A stretch of 64,000 nucleotides of DNA from Candidatus Aminicenantota bacterium. GTDB taxonomy: Bacteria > Acidobacteriota > Aminicenantia > Aminicenantales > Aminicenantaceae. The stretch is taken from assembly GCA_016927475.1 (NCBI GenBank), contig JAFGMO010000086.1, positions 1-64,000 of the forward strand, in the 5' to 3' direction. Shown here one piece after another: positions 18,201 to 27,427 of this stretch; positions within the stretch are counted from its first letter, which is position 1; each line of letters begins with the position of its first letter. Under the pieces are notes generated by a model. The model was not told where the DNA came from, made no database searches, and was given only the letters and a program-made list of their open reading frames with translations. Both the position numbers and the translations under genes were made by a program.

Positions 18201-19106
18201 ATGAGCAGAAGATCGATTAAGTATCCGGATTTCCGTAGAAAAATTCTTGATTCAGAAAAAAAGATGTGGATGACAGCAGGATTAAATATCCTGGGATTGG
18301 AAAAATTATCAGATACCATCGGGAAGATGCAGAGAAAGGGCATCCCAGTGATGCTTTTAAAAGGAGCGGCGTTGCTGACGGGGATTTATCAAAATATCAG
18401 CCAAAGACCCATGGAAGATCTGGATATTCTTGTGCGTCCAGGTGACCGAGATAAAGCCAAGGAAATACTGGAAGAAGCGGGATATAAATTGGTGTATTCG
18501 AACCAGGACAATTCTGAAGTTTATGGAAACGATATCCCCGTAAGAATGTATCTGGACCTCCATTGGAGGCTGGTCAACCGGAACAGTCCTTCTCAGAAAT
18601 ATGTATTCAGCCCGGATGAAAAACGGATCTGGCAGAGGGCGGTTCCCATTTCCCTCGGATCCCATACAGTGCTGGAAATGGGAATGGAAGATCTTCTTGT
18701 ATATCTCAGTTTTCATGCCTTGAAGGAAAGGTTTCTTCAGAAGAAATGGCTAAGGGATATCCAATTGATAGTGGCCTCCAGAAAAGAAAAGATAAACTGG
18801 GATAGGTTTTTGAATATTGCCCGGAAGTCCGGAGCGGATAAATTATGTGGTTTTATCATGGAGGGGTTGAAGTTGAAATTTTCTCTCGAAGTTCCCCCTT
18901 CAGTATTGTGTCGGATCAAAAAAAAATATGTTTTTTTTTCATTTGAACGTCAAGTTTTTTGGACTTTTCTGGGGATTCCGTTCTTGCCCAATAGTCTTTT
19001 ATGGCCTCTGGCCATGAACAGGATCCAAAAGCAGTGGCGGTTTTTTGTTCATCTTCTTCCCTATCTCTGGAAGAAAATGAAAGGGGACGTACTAAAAGTA
19101 TATTAA
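18201..19106 (+). CDS. Nucleotidyltransferase family protein (NTP_transf_5)
   Basis: A 301-aa protein of the uncharacterised nucleotidyltransferase family PF14907. The diagnostic block is PVMLLKGAALLTGIYQN then RPMEDLDILV near residue 75, where the Asp pair is the metal site of the polymerase-beta-like fold. These genes recur beside PqqD, B2 and HprK-like genes in RiPP clusters; their reaction is unproven. It is divergent from the operon, 166 bases away. The stop codon lies inside a palindrome (19104-19128) belonging to a dispersed repeat family. Confidence 0.85.
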   Translation: MSRRSIKYPDFRRKILDSEKKMWMTAGLNILGLEKLSDTIGKMQRKGIPVMLLKGAALLTGIYQNISQRPMEDLDILVRPGDRDKAKEILEEAGYKLVYSNQDNSEVYGNDIPVRMYLDLHWRLVNRNSPSQKYVFSPDEKRIWQRAVPISLGSHTVLEMGMEDLLVYLSFHALKERFLQKKWLRDIQLIVASRKEKINWDRFLNIARKSGADKLCGFIMEGLKLKFSLEVPPSVLCRIKKKYVFFSFERQVFWTFLGIPFLPNSLLWPLAMNRIQKQWRFFVHLLPYLWKKMKGDVLKVY

Positions 19107-19128
19107 CCTGCATTATGCATACAGGTTA
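19104..19128. repeat. Palindrome formed from two abutted terminal repeats
   Basis: TAACCTG and CAGGTTA flank a TATGCATA core. Each arm matches the terminal repeat of the element at 21545-21837 (TTAACCTGCATTATTCAT), as though the element's interior had been removed. It also covers the nucleotidyltransferase stop codon and may act as an mRNA hairpin. Confidence 0.5.
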
Positions 19129-19406
19129 TTAGGCTGCTTTCGATTTCGGGGGGGGGCATTCTCAGGTGGGACAATTAGTAAAGCTTTGGAGGGTGGATGT
19201 GCACTGAGCCATGGAGTTCCGGCAGGCCAGGAAAACCCGGTTAATCTTTTCTTGATGTTCGATATCCGGCTTTTCGTATTTTTTCTTTTTCGGGGACTTT
19301 TTCATTTTATTTCTTCTGTATTAAATATAGGCCTCCATTATTTCTTTGTCAATGCCCTCTTTAAGTGGAGATTCTCCAAAAATGGCATGAAGATTATATT
19401 TTCCCA

Positions 19407-19481
19407 TGTCATACTCCGGTTCATCCGGGGTCTCCATTCCAAATACTACCTGGATTACCCGGACAAGCCGGGTGATGAGTG
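19407..19481. repeat. Dispersed palindromic repeat, copy 1
   Basis: Two short stem-loops, one with CCGG on both sides near TGTCATACTCCGG and one reading CCCGGACAAGCCGGG, followed by TGATGA. The ends match 58095-58188 (TGTCATACTC at the left, CCTGGAT and CCGGGTGATGA at the right). This is the general form of the intergenic palindromes common in many bacterial genomes. The rest of 19107-19543 shows no supported gene. Confidence 0.55.
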
Positions 19482-19543
19482 TTTTTAACATATTATTTAG
19501 CGGCAAAATGAAATGGAACATACCATTTTGGCGTACCTTTAAC

Positions 19544-19918
19544 TTATCCCTCTTTCAGGACTTTACGCACCGTATTTATCAATTCATTAGAATCGAACGG
19601 TTTTGCTAAAAAATACTTTCCGGCGATAGAATAATGAATATTACCTGCCTCCTTTTTGTCAAGCAGGCCGGTAACAAATATAATGGGTATATTTGCCGTT
19701 GTTTTATCTTCTTTTAATATTTGAGATATATCCGTGCCGTCTAAACCGGGCATTACGATATCCAATATTATTAAATCCGGTGGTATTTCTTTTGCTTTCT
19801 TAAGTGCGTCATTACCATCTAAAGCTGTACTGACTTCATAGCCAAGGGCGGTGAGCCGGGCAGATATCATTTTTACAATCTGTAATTCATCATCAACGAC
19901 CAAGATCTTTTTAGCCAT
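19544..19918 (-). CDS. Single-domain response regulator (CheY-like)
   Basis: A 124-aa receiver domain: acidic pair in ILVVDDELQ (residues 9-10), phospho-acceptor Asp in LIILDIVMPG near residue 53, Thr in IFVTGLLD and Lys in FLAKPFDS. There is no output domain. It has an AGGAGG ribosome site and follows the histidine kinase gene at 19934 by 15 bases, so it is probably that kinase's partner. Confidence 0.93.
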   Translation of the reverse strand: MAKKILVVDDELQIVKMISARLTALGYEVSTALDGNDALKKAKEIPPDLIILDIVMPGLDGTDISQILKEDKTTANIPIIFVTGLLDKKEAGNIHYSIAGKYFLAKPFDSNELINTVRKVLKEG

Positions 19919-19933
19919 AGCGCAACCTCCTTT

Positions 19934-21529
19934 TTATTTTATCTTTAATACCTTTTCTAATTTCTGCATTAATCCCTCAATATTTTTGGCATCTTCAGGG
20001 ATATTCAATACCACATAATTTATATCTAAATTTATGTTTAAATCTAAGTTTTTTTCCATAATTGTGATAGAAGGAGATAAATTATCCTCAATCCTTTTGC
20101 AAACAGCCTTCCCGCCCGATAAATCGGTCTGGGGCAGCACAATCAAAATTGTTCCTGAACGATAAGGCATAACTATATCCTCTTGCCGGGAAACATACCC
20201 TCTAATAGCATCAGCTACTGTTGACATAACTCTTCCGGTTTCTTTTTCTTCCTGACTGGATTTTATCTTATCCATATTACCAATATTAACTCCAATAAGA
20301 GAAAAATCTTCTTTCTTCCCTTCCTTCTTCATTTTATCAAAAAGATCTTTCATAATTTTTGAACACATACTTTTTGATGCTTCAAATCTGGGTATGATGA
20401 AACTAAAAACACTACCCTTATTAACTTCAGAAGTGATCCAAATTCTTCCTCCATGTAGTTCAACGATATCTTTACTGATAGCTAATCCTAAACCAGTTCC
20501 TCTTTCTCCAGGGCCGGGAGTCCGGCCAAATTGCTGAAACCGGTCAAAAACTTTAGGAATATCATCTCTAGTGATACCTATACCGGTGTCAGAAACGGAA
20601 ATTTCAACGGCATCACCCACCGTTTTGGCCTCTATGGTGATCCTACCCTTTTCCGGGGTGAATTTTATCGCATTTCCAATTAAGTTAGTTAACACTTGCA
20701 TCAATCTGTCTTTATCGCCAAAGATATTAGGCAAAGAATCTCTTAGCTTTGATTCAAAGGTAATTTTTTTTGATTGAGCTTTGATCCCGAATGCCCTGAC
20801 AATATTATTTATCAAATCCGCCGTATCAACTTCTTCTCTTTGTAACTTGAGTTTACCGGATTCAATCCGTGATATGCTCAATAAATCATTTATTATTTTT
20901 GTCAATCTATCCACGCTTTCTAAAACATCTACAAGAATATCGCTTTGCTGCCGGTTAATATCACCGAATATTTTATCGTTGATTAACGAAACGCCTTCTC
21001 GAATAATTGTAAGCGGTGTCCTTAATTCATGGGAAACGGTTGATATAAATTCTGATTTGAGTTTATCTCGTTCTTTAAGCTCTTTATTCTTTTTTTCAAG
21101 CTCGTCATAAAATAATTTGATTGCTTGATCAGTCTTTGTATGTTCCCGTGGCTGAGCTTCAATTTCATTCCCAGTCCCCTTGGAAATTTTTTCTGTTTCC
21201 CAAATATGTTTAAAAACCGTTTCCATTATTTGACCGGTAACCTTTCCGGTAATTGCGACTTTTCCGGAAACATCACGATATAATGTCCTGTATATTTCAT
21301 CATTACCAGTAAGTTCAATTATTAAATCCACGGAATCTTTGTTGATTATTTCGTCCCAGGAATCAACTACTTTTATTCCCAAATCCTTTAAATATTCCCT
21401 TTTTTCTTCTTCATAACCGGTTTTTACAACAGCTTTGACATTTATCTTTTCATTAGAAAATAAAATTTTTGCTAAACTTGCACCTAATTTATTTGCACCG
21501 ACAATAACAATTTCTTTTTTCTTTACCAT
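19934..21529 (-). CDS. Sensor histidine kinase with N-terminal NAD(P)-binding fold and degenerate GGDEF-like tail
   Basis: A 531-aa cytoplasmic protein. Residues 1-115 are a Rossmann fold: IVIVGANKLGASLA is a glycine-rich dinucleotide loop and VDLIIELTGNDEIY follows, as in dehydrogenase NAD-binding domains. A coiled coil (120-160) leads to HisKA (phospho-His in FISTVSHELRTPL near 168) and HATPase_c (NLIGNAIKFT, DTGIGI, GTGLGL). Residues 395-531 look like a GGDEF fold whose active loop is replaced (YRSGTILIVLP where RYGGEEF is expected), so it is probably catalytically dead. AGAGGGA precedes ATG. A redox or nucleotide sensor is implied; I know no standard name for this fusion. Confidence 0.85.
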   Translation of the reverse strand: MVKKKEIVIVGANKLGASLAKILFSNEKINVKAVVKTGYEEEKREYLKDLGIKVVDSWDEIINKDSVDLIIELTGNDEIYRTLYRDVSGKVAITGKVTGQIMETVFKHIWETEKISKGTGNEIEAQPREHTKTDQAIKLFYDELEKKNKELKERDKLKSEFISTVSHELRTPLTIIREGVSLINDKIFGDINRQQSDILVDVLESVDRLTKIINDLLSISRIESGKLKLQREEVDTADLINNIVRAFGIKAQSKKITFESKLRDSLPNIFGDKDRLMQVLTNLIGNAIKFTPEKGRITIEAKTVGDAVEISVSDTGIGITRDDIPKVFDRFQQFGRTPGPGERGTGLGLAISKDIVELHGGRIWITSEVNKGSVFSFIIPRFEASKSMCSKIMKDLFDKMKKEGKKEDFSLIGVNIGNMDKIKSSQEEKETGRVMSTVADAIRGYVSRQEDIVMPYRSGTILIVLPQTDLSGGKAVCKRIEDNLSPSITIMEKNLDLNINLDINYVVLNIPEDAKNIEGLMQKLEKVLKIK

Positions 21530-21544
21530 AATCCCTCTTTATTT

Positions 21545-21837
21545 TTAACCTGCATTATTCATAAATTTGACCGACAACAACAGATAATTTCAATGATATA
21601 TGTCATTTAATAGTGATTTTCCAAAATTGATAATGAAACATTTTTCATGACCGTTTTCAAGAAAATGTCGGTCAAATTACCCTTTCAGGCGAACCGATCT
21701 TACTGCATCTGCTTTGTTGCGATGGACTCGCGGTGAACCAGCAAAGCTTCGTCCATCGACGCCTCACCCCGACCCGACCTACCCCTGCGGCAACCGACCC
21801 GTCCTAGCCCCTTGGCTCGTGAATAATACAGGTTAAT
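21545..21837. repeat. MITE-like element with terminal inverted repeats, copy B
   Basis: TTAACCTGCATTATTCAT (21545-21562) is inverted at 21820-21837 (GTGAATAATACAGGTTAA, 16 of 18 matches). The right half (21709-21837) is homologous to 1-95 and contains a 7-bp stem GATGGAC/GTCCATC around a conserved loop. It encodes no protein and fills the gap between two histidine kinase genes. Either a non-autonomous mobile element or a structured RNA could give this pattern. Confidence 0.6.
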
Positions 21838-21852
21838 AAGGTGTTCACCGGT

Positions 21853-24195
21853 CTACTCTTTTCCCAGAGCCTCGTTCACCTTAAAACCCAGGTCACGCTG
21901 GGAAAAGGGTTTCTGGATGAAGTTTACGTCATCATCGAGTACGCCTCTTTGGGCGATGATACTGTTCATATATCCTGACATAAACAGGCACTTGATAGCG
22001 GGATGGATGGTCTTCAGTTTTTTTGCCAGATCATTGCCATGCATTTCGGGCATGATCACGTCGGTTATGAGCAAATGGATCTCGCCTGCATGCTTTTTGG
22101 CAATACGGACGGCCTCTGTCGGCGAATTGGCGATGAGCGCGGTATAGCCAAGCCTCTCGAGCATTTTTTTGGCCATCTTGAGGATCGATCGTTCATCTTC
22201 CACGAGGAGAATGGTTTCGTGTCCCCTGGGGACGGATACGTTTGTTCTTATGGCCGGAGGACTGATTCCTTTCTCTGATGAGGGTGGCAGGTAGATATTG
22301 AATGTTGTGCCCTGGCCGGGCTCGCTGTAGACCTTGATGAAACCTTTATTCTGTCTGATCATGCCATAAACGGTGGCGAGGCCCAGACCTGTCCCTTTTC
22401 CAACCTCCTTGGTAGTGAAAAACGGCTCGAAGATTTTTTCCTGGGTTTCGCGGTCCATACCGCAACCGTCATCGCTCACGGCCAACAGCACATATTCGCC
22501 GGGAATGAACCCAGGGTGAACGGTGCAATACTTCTTATTAAAGGATTTCTTGCCTGTTTCGATTGTAATCTTGCCGACATTGGGTCCGATGGCATCCCTG
22601 GCGTTGACGCACAGGTTGGCCAGAATCTGGTCGATCTGAGCCGGATCGATGCATAACGGTTCGATGTCCCGGCAGGGTTTCCAGAGCAGGTCGATGTTCT
22701 CGCCGATGATACGATGGAGCATCCTGAGTATCCCTTCCACGGTCTTGTTGAGATCGATCACCATGGGCGCTGCCGCCTGCTGGCGGGCGAAGGCGAGCAA
22801 CTGGCGTGTGAGGTCGGTAGAGCGTTGGGCGGTTTTCAGTATTTCCACTATGCTGTCGCATTGTGGGCTGCCTTCCGGCAGATCGTTCAAGACAAATTCC
22901 GCATTGCCCATAATGATGCTGAGCATGTTGTTGAAATCATGCGCCACCCCCCCCGCCAGCCGGCCGATCGATTCCATCTTCTGGGCCTGGCGGAGTTGTG
23001 CGTCCAACAATCGGTGCTCGGTGATATCCTGCAGCGTACCCCTGAGACCGAAAATTTTTCCCTCTCCGTCCTTTAACGGCACTCCCCTGGCCACAACCTG
23101 CCGGTTTGGTTTATTTTCGCGAATGACTTCCAGTTCAATCTCGTAGGGCTCTCCGGTTTTGCGCGCAGTTTCGACGGCATCCTGGAATTGCCGCCAGGAC
23201 TCGGGTGTGTAGCATTTCTCGTGCCGGGCGAAATCCAGAGCCTTTGTATTTCTCTTGAGACCGATGATGTCGTACATCTCGTCGGACAAGGTGAGCTCGC
23301 CTGTATCGAGATTCCATAACCAGTTGCCGATGCTGGCCAGCCGCTGAGCTTCCTTAAGGCCCTTCTCGCTCTCCCGCAAAGCTTGTTCAGCCTTTTCACG
23401 CTCGATCAGGATCCCGAGTTGCCGGGCGATGTCGTTCACGAGATGACGTTCTTCCCGGAAGAACGGTCCTTCGTCAGCGTCGGTTTTATGTTCCAGGTAA
23501 CAGATTAAAAGGGAGCCTATAACCTCGGAATCGGAACGCGAAGTGGAGATATCCGCTGACAGCGTCCAAGGCGTCTCCTTAAAATTGGCCGTGGCGAATT
23601 CACGGCCCTCAAAGGTGATCCTGGCGCATGTGATCTCAGGGTACTGCATGCCGGGTGGAATCAGGTCCACGGTGGCTTGCAGCGTTTCGTCCAAGGATTT
23701 GTGCGCCCTGACCGCCAGGTTTGATATGTTGAAGAGGCATTTTAGTTCCTTCACCCGCTCGGTCAGGTTCCGGTAATGCCGGTCGCGTTCCTCCTCTGCT
23801 GCCTTGCGCCGGCACCGGTTTTCAGCCTCCCTCATTTCCCGTTCGATGGCGGCGGCCAGGCGTGTAAGATTTTCCTTCAGGAAAAAATCGTGCGCACCGG
23901 CCTTCATGACTTCCACGGCGACGTCCTCGCCGACGACGCCCGAAACGACAATGAATGGCAGATCAAGCCCGCTGTCCTGGAGCACGGCAAGCGCCGCCGG
24001 CGCATCGAAGTGCGGCATCTTGTAGTCCGACAGGATCACGTCCCATTTGCGTTCATGCAGCGCGGCCTTCATGTCCTCGGCCGTCTCCACGCGCAGCCAA
24101 TCGGGATCATAACCGCCGGTCTTCAGCTCCTGAACAGCGAGCAGTGCGTCGTCTTCGGAGTCTTCGACGATCAGCACGCGGAGTGGTTTGCTCAT
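21853..24195 (-). CDS. Hybrid sensor histidine kinase (REC-GAF-PAS-HisKA-HATPase-REC)
   Basis: A 780-aa soluble kinase. Domains: receiver at 5-125 (VEDSEDDA; phospho-Asp in VILSDYKMP), a GAF-like region about 150-275, a PAS about 285-400 ([15 protein letters not shown]), HisKA with the HxFNN-type box [14 protein letters not shown] near 420, HATPase_c ([38 protein letters not shown]), and a C-terminal receiver ([21 protein letters not shown]). No transmembrane segment is seen. It is distinctly GC-rich compared with the genes on either side and is coupled by a 4-base overlap to the response regulator at 24192. Confidence 0.92.
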   Translation of the reverse strand: MSKPLRVLIVEDSEDDALLAVQELKTGGYDPDWLRVETAEDMKAALHERKWDVILSDYKMPHFDAPAALAVLQDSGLDLPFIVVSGVVGEDVAVEVMKAGAHDFFLKENLTRLAAAIEREMREAENRCRRKAAEEERDRHYRNLTERVKELKCLFNISNLAVRAHKSLDETLQATVDLIPPGMQYPEITCARITFEGREFATANFKETPWTLSADISTSRSDSEVIGSLLICYLEHKTDADEGPFFREERHLVNDIARQLGILIEREKAEQALRESEKGLKEAQRLASIGNWLWNLDTGELTLSDEMYDIIGLKRNTKALDFARHEKCYTPESWRQFQDAVETARKTGEPYEIELEVIRENKPNRQVVARGVPLKDGEGKIFGLRGTLQDITEHRLLDAQLRQAQKMESIGRLAGGVAHDFNNMLSIIMGNAEFVLNDLPEGSPQCDSIVEILKTAQRSTDLTRQLLAFARQQAAAPMVIDLNKTVEGILRMLHRIIGENIDLLWKPCRDIEPLCIDPAQIDQILANLCVNARDAIGPNVGKITIETGKKSFNKKYCTVHPGFIPGEYVLLAVSDDGCGMDRETQEKIFEPFFTTKEVGKGTGLGLATVYGMIRQNKGFIKVYSEPGQGTTFNIYLPPSSEKGISPPAIRTNVSVPRGHETILLVEDERSILKMAKKMLERLGYTALIANSPTEAVRIAKKHAGEIHLLITDVIMPEMHGNDLAKKLKTIHPAIKCLFMSGYMNSIIAQRGVLDDDVNFIQKPFSQRDLGFKVNEALGKE

Positions 24196-24665
24196 ATTTC
24201 CTCTTGCACTTTTTTCGAAATCGGCTCATTCAGCAGGAGCCAGTAGAGGCCGAGCTGCTTAACGGCCCGGGCGAATTCTTCGAATTCAATCGGTTTACAT
24301 ACATAACTGTTGGCGCCCAGTTCGTATCCGTTGATCAAGTCATTCTCCTCGGATGAGGAGGTGAGGATCACCACCGGCAGGAATTTTGTCCGCTCATCGG
24401 CACGGATCCGGCGCAGCACTTCCAGACCGTCAACCTTGGGGAGCTTCAGATCGAGCAGAACAATGGTCGGTAGACTACCGGCCTTGCGGTCCTTGTATTT
24501 GCCGCGTCCGAATAGGAAATCCAGGGCTTCAGCCCCGTTGCGAACCACGTCGACCTCGTTCCCGATGTGGTTTTCCTCGAGAGCACGTAAGGTAAGTATC
24601 ACGTCGTCATCATTGTCTTCCACCAGTAAAATTCTCTTTTTTTTCATGTCATTTTCTCCTTCCAT
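24192..24665 (-). CDS. Response regulator, Rcp1-like
   Basis: A 157-aa receiver with the long loop of Rcp1-type regulators: LLVEDNDDDV, the insert FLFGRGKYKDRKAGSLP, phospho-Asp in VLLDLKLPKVDG, VILTSSSEE and VCKPIEF. Such proteins partner with kinases whose core resembles bacteriophytochromes. Its start lies inside the end of the upstream kinase gene (21-base overlap), so the three GC-rich genes 21853-27184 are one coupled unit. Confidence 0.93.
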   Translation of the reverse strand: MEGENDMKKKRILLVEDNDDDVILTLRALEENHIGNEVDVVRNGAEALDFLFGRGKYKDRKAGSLPTIVLLDLKLPKVDGLEVLRRIRADERTKFLPVVILTSSSEENDLINGYELGANSYVCKPIEFEEFARAVKQLGLYWLLLNEPISKKVQEEI

Positions 24666-27184
24666 CCGTCTTGTCTGTCCGGGCTGCCGAGTGTGAAGTA
24701 AAACACGGCGCCTTTTCCGACCTTTCCCTTGGCCCAGACCTTACCGCCATGACGGTGGATTATGTTCTGAACCGTGGCCAGACCGATACCCGTCCCCTCA
24801 AACTCTGTCTCAGAATGGAGGCGCTGGAACGGTTGGAAGAGTTTGTCGGCGTAGGTCGTCTCGAATCCTGCGCCGTTGTCCCTCACAAAGTATACCGTTT
24901 CATTGTCCGGAATTTCCGTATTTTTTATTTCGCAATCAACATGAGATAATGTTCCGAACTCGATCCTTGCTTTCTCCTTCTTTTGCGTGAACTTCCAGGC
25001 GTTATCCAGCAGATTCTGTAGTACAAGGGAGAGAAGGTGTGCATCCCCTCCCGCGACAATGCCATCCTCAATGACGAACTCCGCCTGCCGTTGCGGAGCG
25101 ATTTTCCTAAACAATTCAGCGGTTTGGCGGGCCAGTCCGCTCAGATCCACGGTTTCCTGTTTTATCTTGTGCTGTGTCACTCGAGACAGTTTCAGGATGT
25201 CGTCTATAAGAATGCTCATCTTTTGGCTGGCGGTCCTCACGCGCCGGGCAAAGTCCTTGCCCCTTGTGTTCAGTTTGTCTCCGTAATCCTCAAGTAGGAT
25301 CTTGCTGAATCCGTCCATCCCCCGCAGGGGCGCTCGCAAATCGTGTGAGACGGAATAGGCGAATGCCTCCAGCTCCCTGTTGGCGGCTTCGAGCTGGGCC
25401 GCTTTATCTTTGAGATTTTTTTCCGTTCTTTTCAGGTTCGTGATGTCGCTGAATATCAGCAGAAGGTGAGGTTCTTCGTGCAACCGGAACCTGGCGAAGT
25501 GCACATCCATATCGATGTCTTTGCCGAATGTCGTCTTGACCGAGACATTCATCTGCTGGGATTCTCCGCTTTCGAGGCATCGTTCGGCACGGGCAACCAT
25601 GCCCGATTCTTGCCATGACGCGATCTTTCGTAAGTTTTGCCCAAGTACCTGCTCGCGAGTTGCGCCGATAAGATCCGGGGCAAGATCATTGGCCGAAACG
25701 CACTGGCCGTCCTTTTGATAGACAAGGATGCCCACCGGTGCGTTTTTCAGGACATTGTCGGTGAAGGCCTTTGCATCCGTGATCTCCCGGGTCCGCTCTT
25801 CTATTAGCTCTTCGAGATGATCGCGGTGTTTTCTCAATTCCTTTTCGGCCCTATCCCTTTTTAATCTTGCGTCGAGAACCGGCGCTACGGCATCGGCAAT
25901 GGTCTGTAGCATTTTTATATCGTCATCGTTATAATCGGTTTCCTTGTTGGCTACCTGAATAAGACCGATAGAAACGCCCTTATGAACGATCGGCTGTGAG
26001 ACATGCCTGGTTATGGCGATATGACCTTTTGGCGTCAATCGGGAACTCTCGTTAGAGACGATGGTCTTTTGTTCCTTCAGGCAACGGGACCAGGAGCTTT
26101 CTCCCCATTCTTCGCGGGGGAACACTACGTTTTTGTCTTCGGTCCGAGACTGATCCCACATATGCCAGGTCATGGAGGGAACCACGAGCGCCCCGTTTTC
26201 ATCAATGTATCCGAGTGTCCCGAACTCGCTTTTTATCGAGGAAAGAAAGACCTGCATCAACTCATAGTACATCTTGTCGTCGGGAATCGTGAGAAAAACT
26301 TCAGCGATTCTATTTCTTGTTCTGATCTCCTCTTCCGTCCTCTTTCGCTTTGTGATGTCCTTATCCACGCCGCGATAGCCCGTAAGGTTGCCATCCTCAT
26401 CTGTCAAAGGTACACCATTGGTTAGAAGACAAACAAGCTTTCCATCCTTGGAAAGGTTCCAGTTTTCGAGGTCAACGATTGCTTTCTTCTCCGTTGCGAT
26501 ACGCTCGAAAATGCCCGAAACTCTTGCCGCCTCTTCTCCGGGCATCAAATCAAAGGGTGTTTTTCCGATGAGATCTTCGGGAGAATATCCCAGAATTTGT
26601 TCTACCCGCCCGGAGGCAAAGGTGTATTTCCCTTTTGCATCCACCTCCCAAATCCAGTCACCCGAACTGCCTGCGATGTCCTCAAACTTTTTCAAAGAGG
26701 CCATCAGTTCACCCTGAATTTTTTTGTGTTCGGTGAGGTCGTGAACAACAGCAAGCAGATGTGGCTTTTCATTGAATATTATGCCGCTTCCTCTCACTTC
26801 TATATCAAATGACGATCCGTCCTTGTGTATATCAACAGATTCGGCGGAAAAGATATCCCCCTTAGCTACTTTCTTGACGAACTCCTTGAACAAATGTTGG
26901 TAGTCGGGATGGACGATGTCTTTACCGGTTAGCCCGATCATCTCCTCGCGCGAATAGCCGTACATTTTGCATGCGGCGGGGTTGACATCCCTGATAACGC
27001 CGTTCATGTCGAAAATGAGGAACGCATCAGTCGATGCCTCGAATATCCCTCGATACTGCGCCTCCCTATAATGCGGATCGCCATCGCCGGAAGAGCCACC
27101 CTTATCTGAGTGCTCCAGCTCGGCGATACGCATCCGGAGCCGTTCGACTTCCTCTTCAAGCTTCGCCTTGGTCATTTTCTTCAT
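24644..27184 (-). CDS. Multi-PAS/GAF sensor histidine kinase
   Basis: An 846-aa soluble kinase: coiled coil 1-30, PAS about 45-160 (IFEASTDAFLIFDMNGVIRDVN), PAS about 165-285 (GDWIWEVDAKGKYTFAS), GAF about 290-450, coiled coil, PAS about 475-595, HisKA near 630 (FAYSVSHDLRAPLRGMDGFS) and HATPase_c (NLLDNAWKFT, DNGAGF, GTGIGLATVQ). The bacteriophytochrome-like HisKA sequence fits its coupling to an Rcp1-type regulator. No REC domain and no membrane helix, so the signal is probably intracellular. The 240 bases before the next gene show no other gene. Confidence 0.92.
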   Translation of the reverse strand: MKKMTKAKLEEEVERLRMRIAELEHSDKGGSSGDGDPHYREAQYRGIFEASTDAFLIFDMNGVIRDVNPAACKMYGYSREEMIGLTGKDIVHPDYQHLFKEFVKKVAKGDIFSAESVDIHKDGSSFDIEVRGSGIIFNEKPHLLAVVHDLTEHKKIQGELMASLKKFEDIAGSSGDWIWEVDAKGKYTFASGRVEQILGYSPEDLIGKTPFDLMPGEEAARVSGIFERIATEKKAIVDLENWNLSKDGKLVCLLTNGVPLTDEDGNLTGYRGVDKDITKRKRTEEEIRTRNRIAEVFLTIPDDKMYYELMQVFLSSIKSEFGTLGYIDENGALVVPSMTWHMWDQSRTEDKNVVFPREEWGESSWSRCLKEQKTIVSNESSRLTPKGHIAITRHVSQPIVHKGVSIGLIQVANKETDYNDDDIKMLQTIADAVAPVLDARLKRDRAEKELRKHRDHLEELIEERTREITDAKAFTDNVLKNAPVGILVYQKDGQCVSANDLAPDLIGATREQVLGQNLRKIASWQESGMVARAERCLESGESQQMNVSVKTTFGKDIDMDVHFARFRLHEEPHLLLIFSDITNLKRTEKNLKDKAAQLEAANRELEAFAYSVSHDLRAPLRGMDGFSKILLEDYGDKLNTRGKDFARRVRTASQKMSILIDDILKLSRVTQHKIKQETVDLSGLARQTAELFRKIAPQRQAEFVIEDGIVAGGDAHLLSLVLQNLLDNAWKFTQKKEKARIEFGTLSHVDCEIKNTEIPDNETVYFVRDNGAGFETTYADKLFQPFQRLHSETEFEGTGIGLATVQNIIHRHGGKVWAKGKVGKGAVFYFTLGSPDRQDGWKEKMT

Positions 27185-27427
27185 TATACAACCTTATCAA
27201 ACGGGAATAATCTCCGGCGTGTGGAGACATCGTGTCCTAGGGATTTCCAATCCGATCGCTTTTACAAAATATTTCTTTGATGATGGAAGTATCTCTTCTT
27301 CTGGTGAAATAATTCTATCAAACATCCACCCTTTAAACAACGACACAGTCTATTATAATACGCAAAAAAAAAGAATCAACTCAAATTGAAGACGGTTGAG
27401 AAATATCCGTGCCGGATAGGCCCCCCT

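Noticed and set aside
19321-19521. Minus-strand frame of 66 codons that could be a small peptide gene near the RiPP-like locus
   Set aside because: It runs through the dispersed palindromic repeat at 19407-19481 and has no ribosome site; the protein-like look probably comes from the repeat.
27168-27389. Plus-strand frame of 73 codons between the GC-rich kinase and the cyclase
   Set aside because: It begins inside the kinase start region antisense to it and has no ribosome site or family match.
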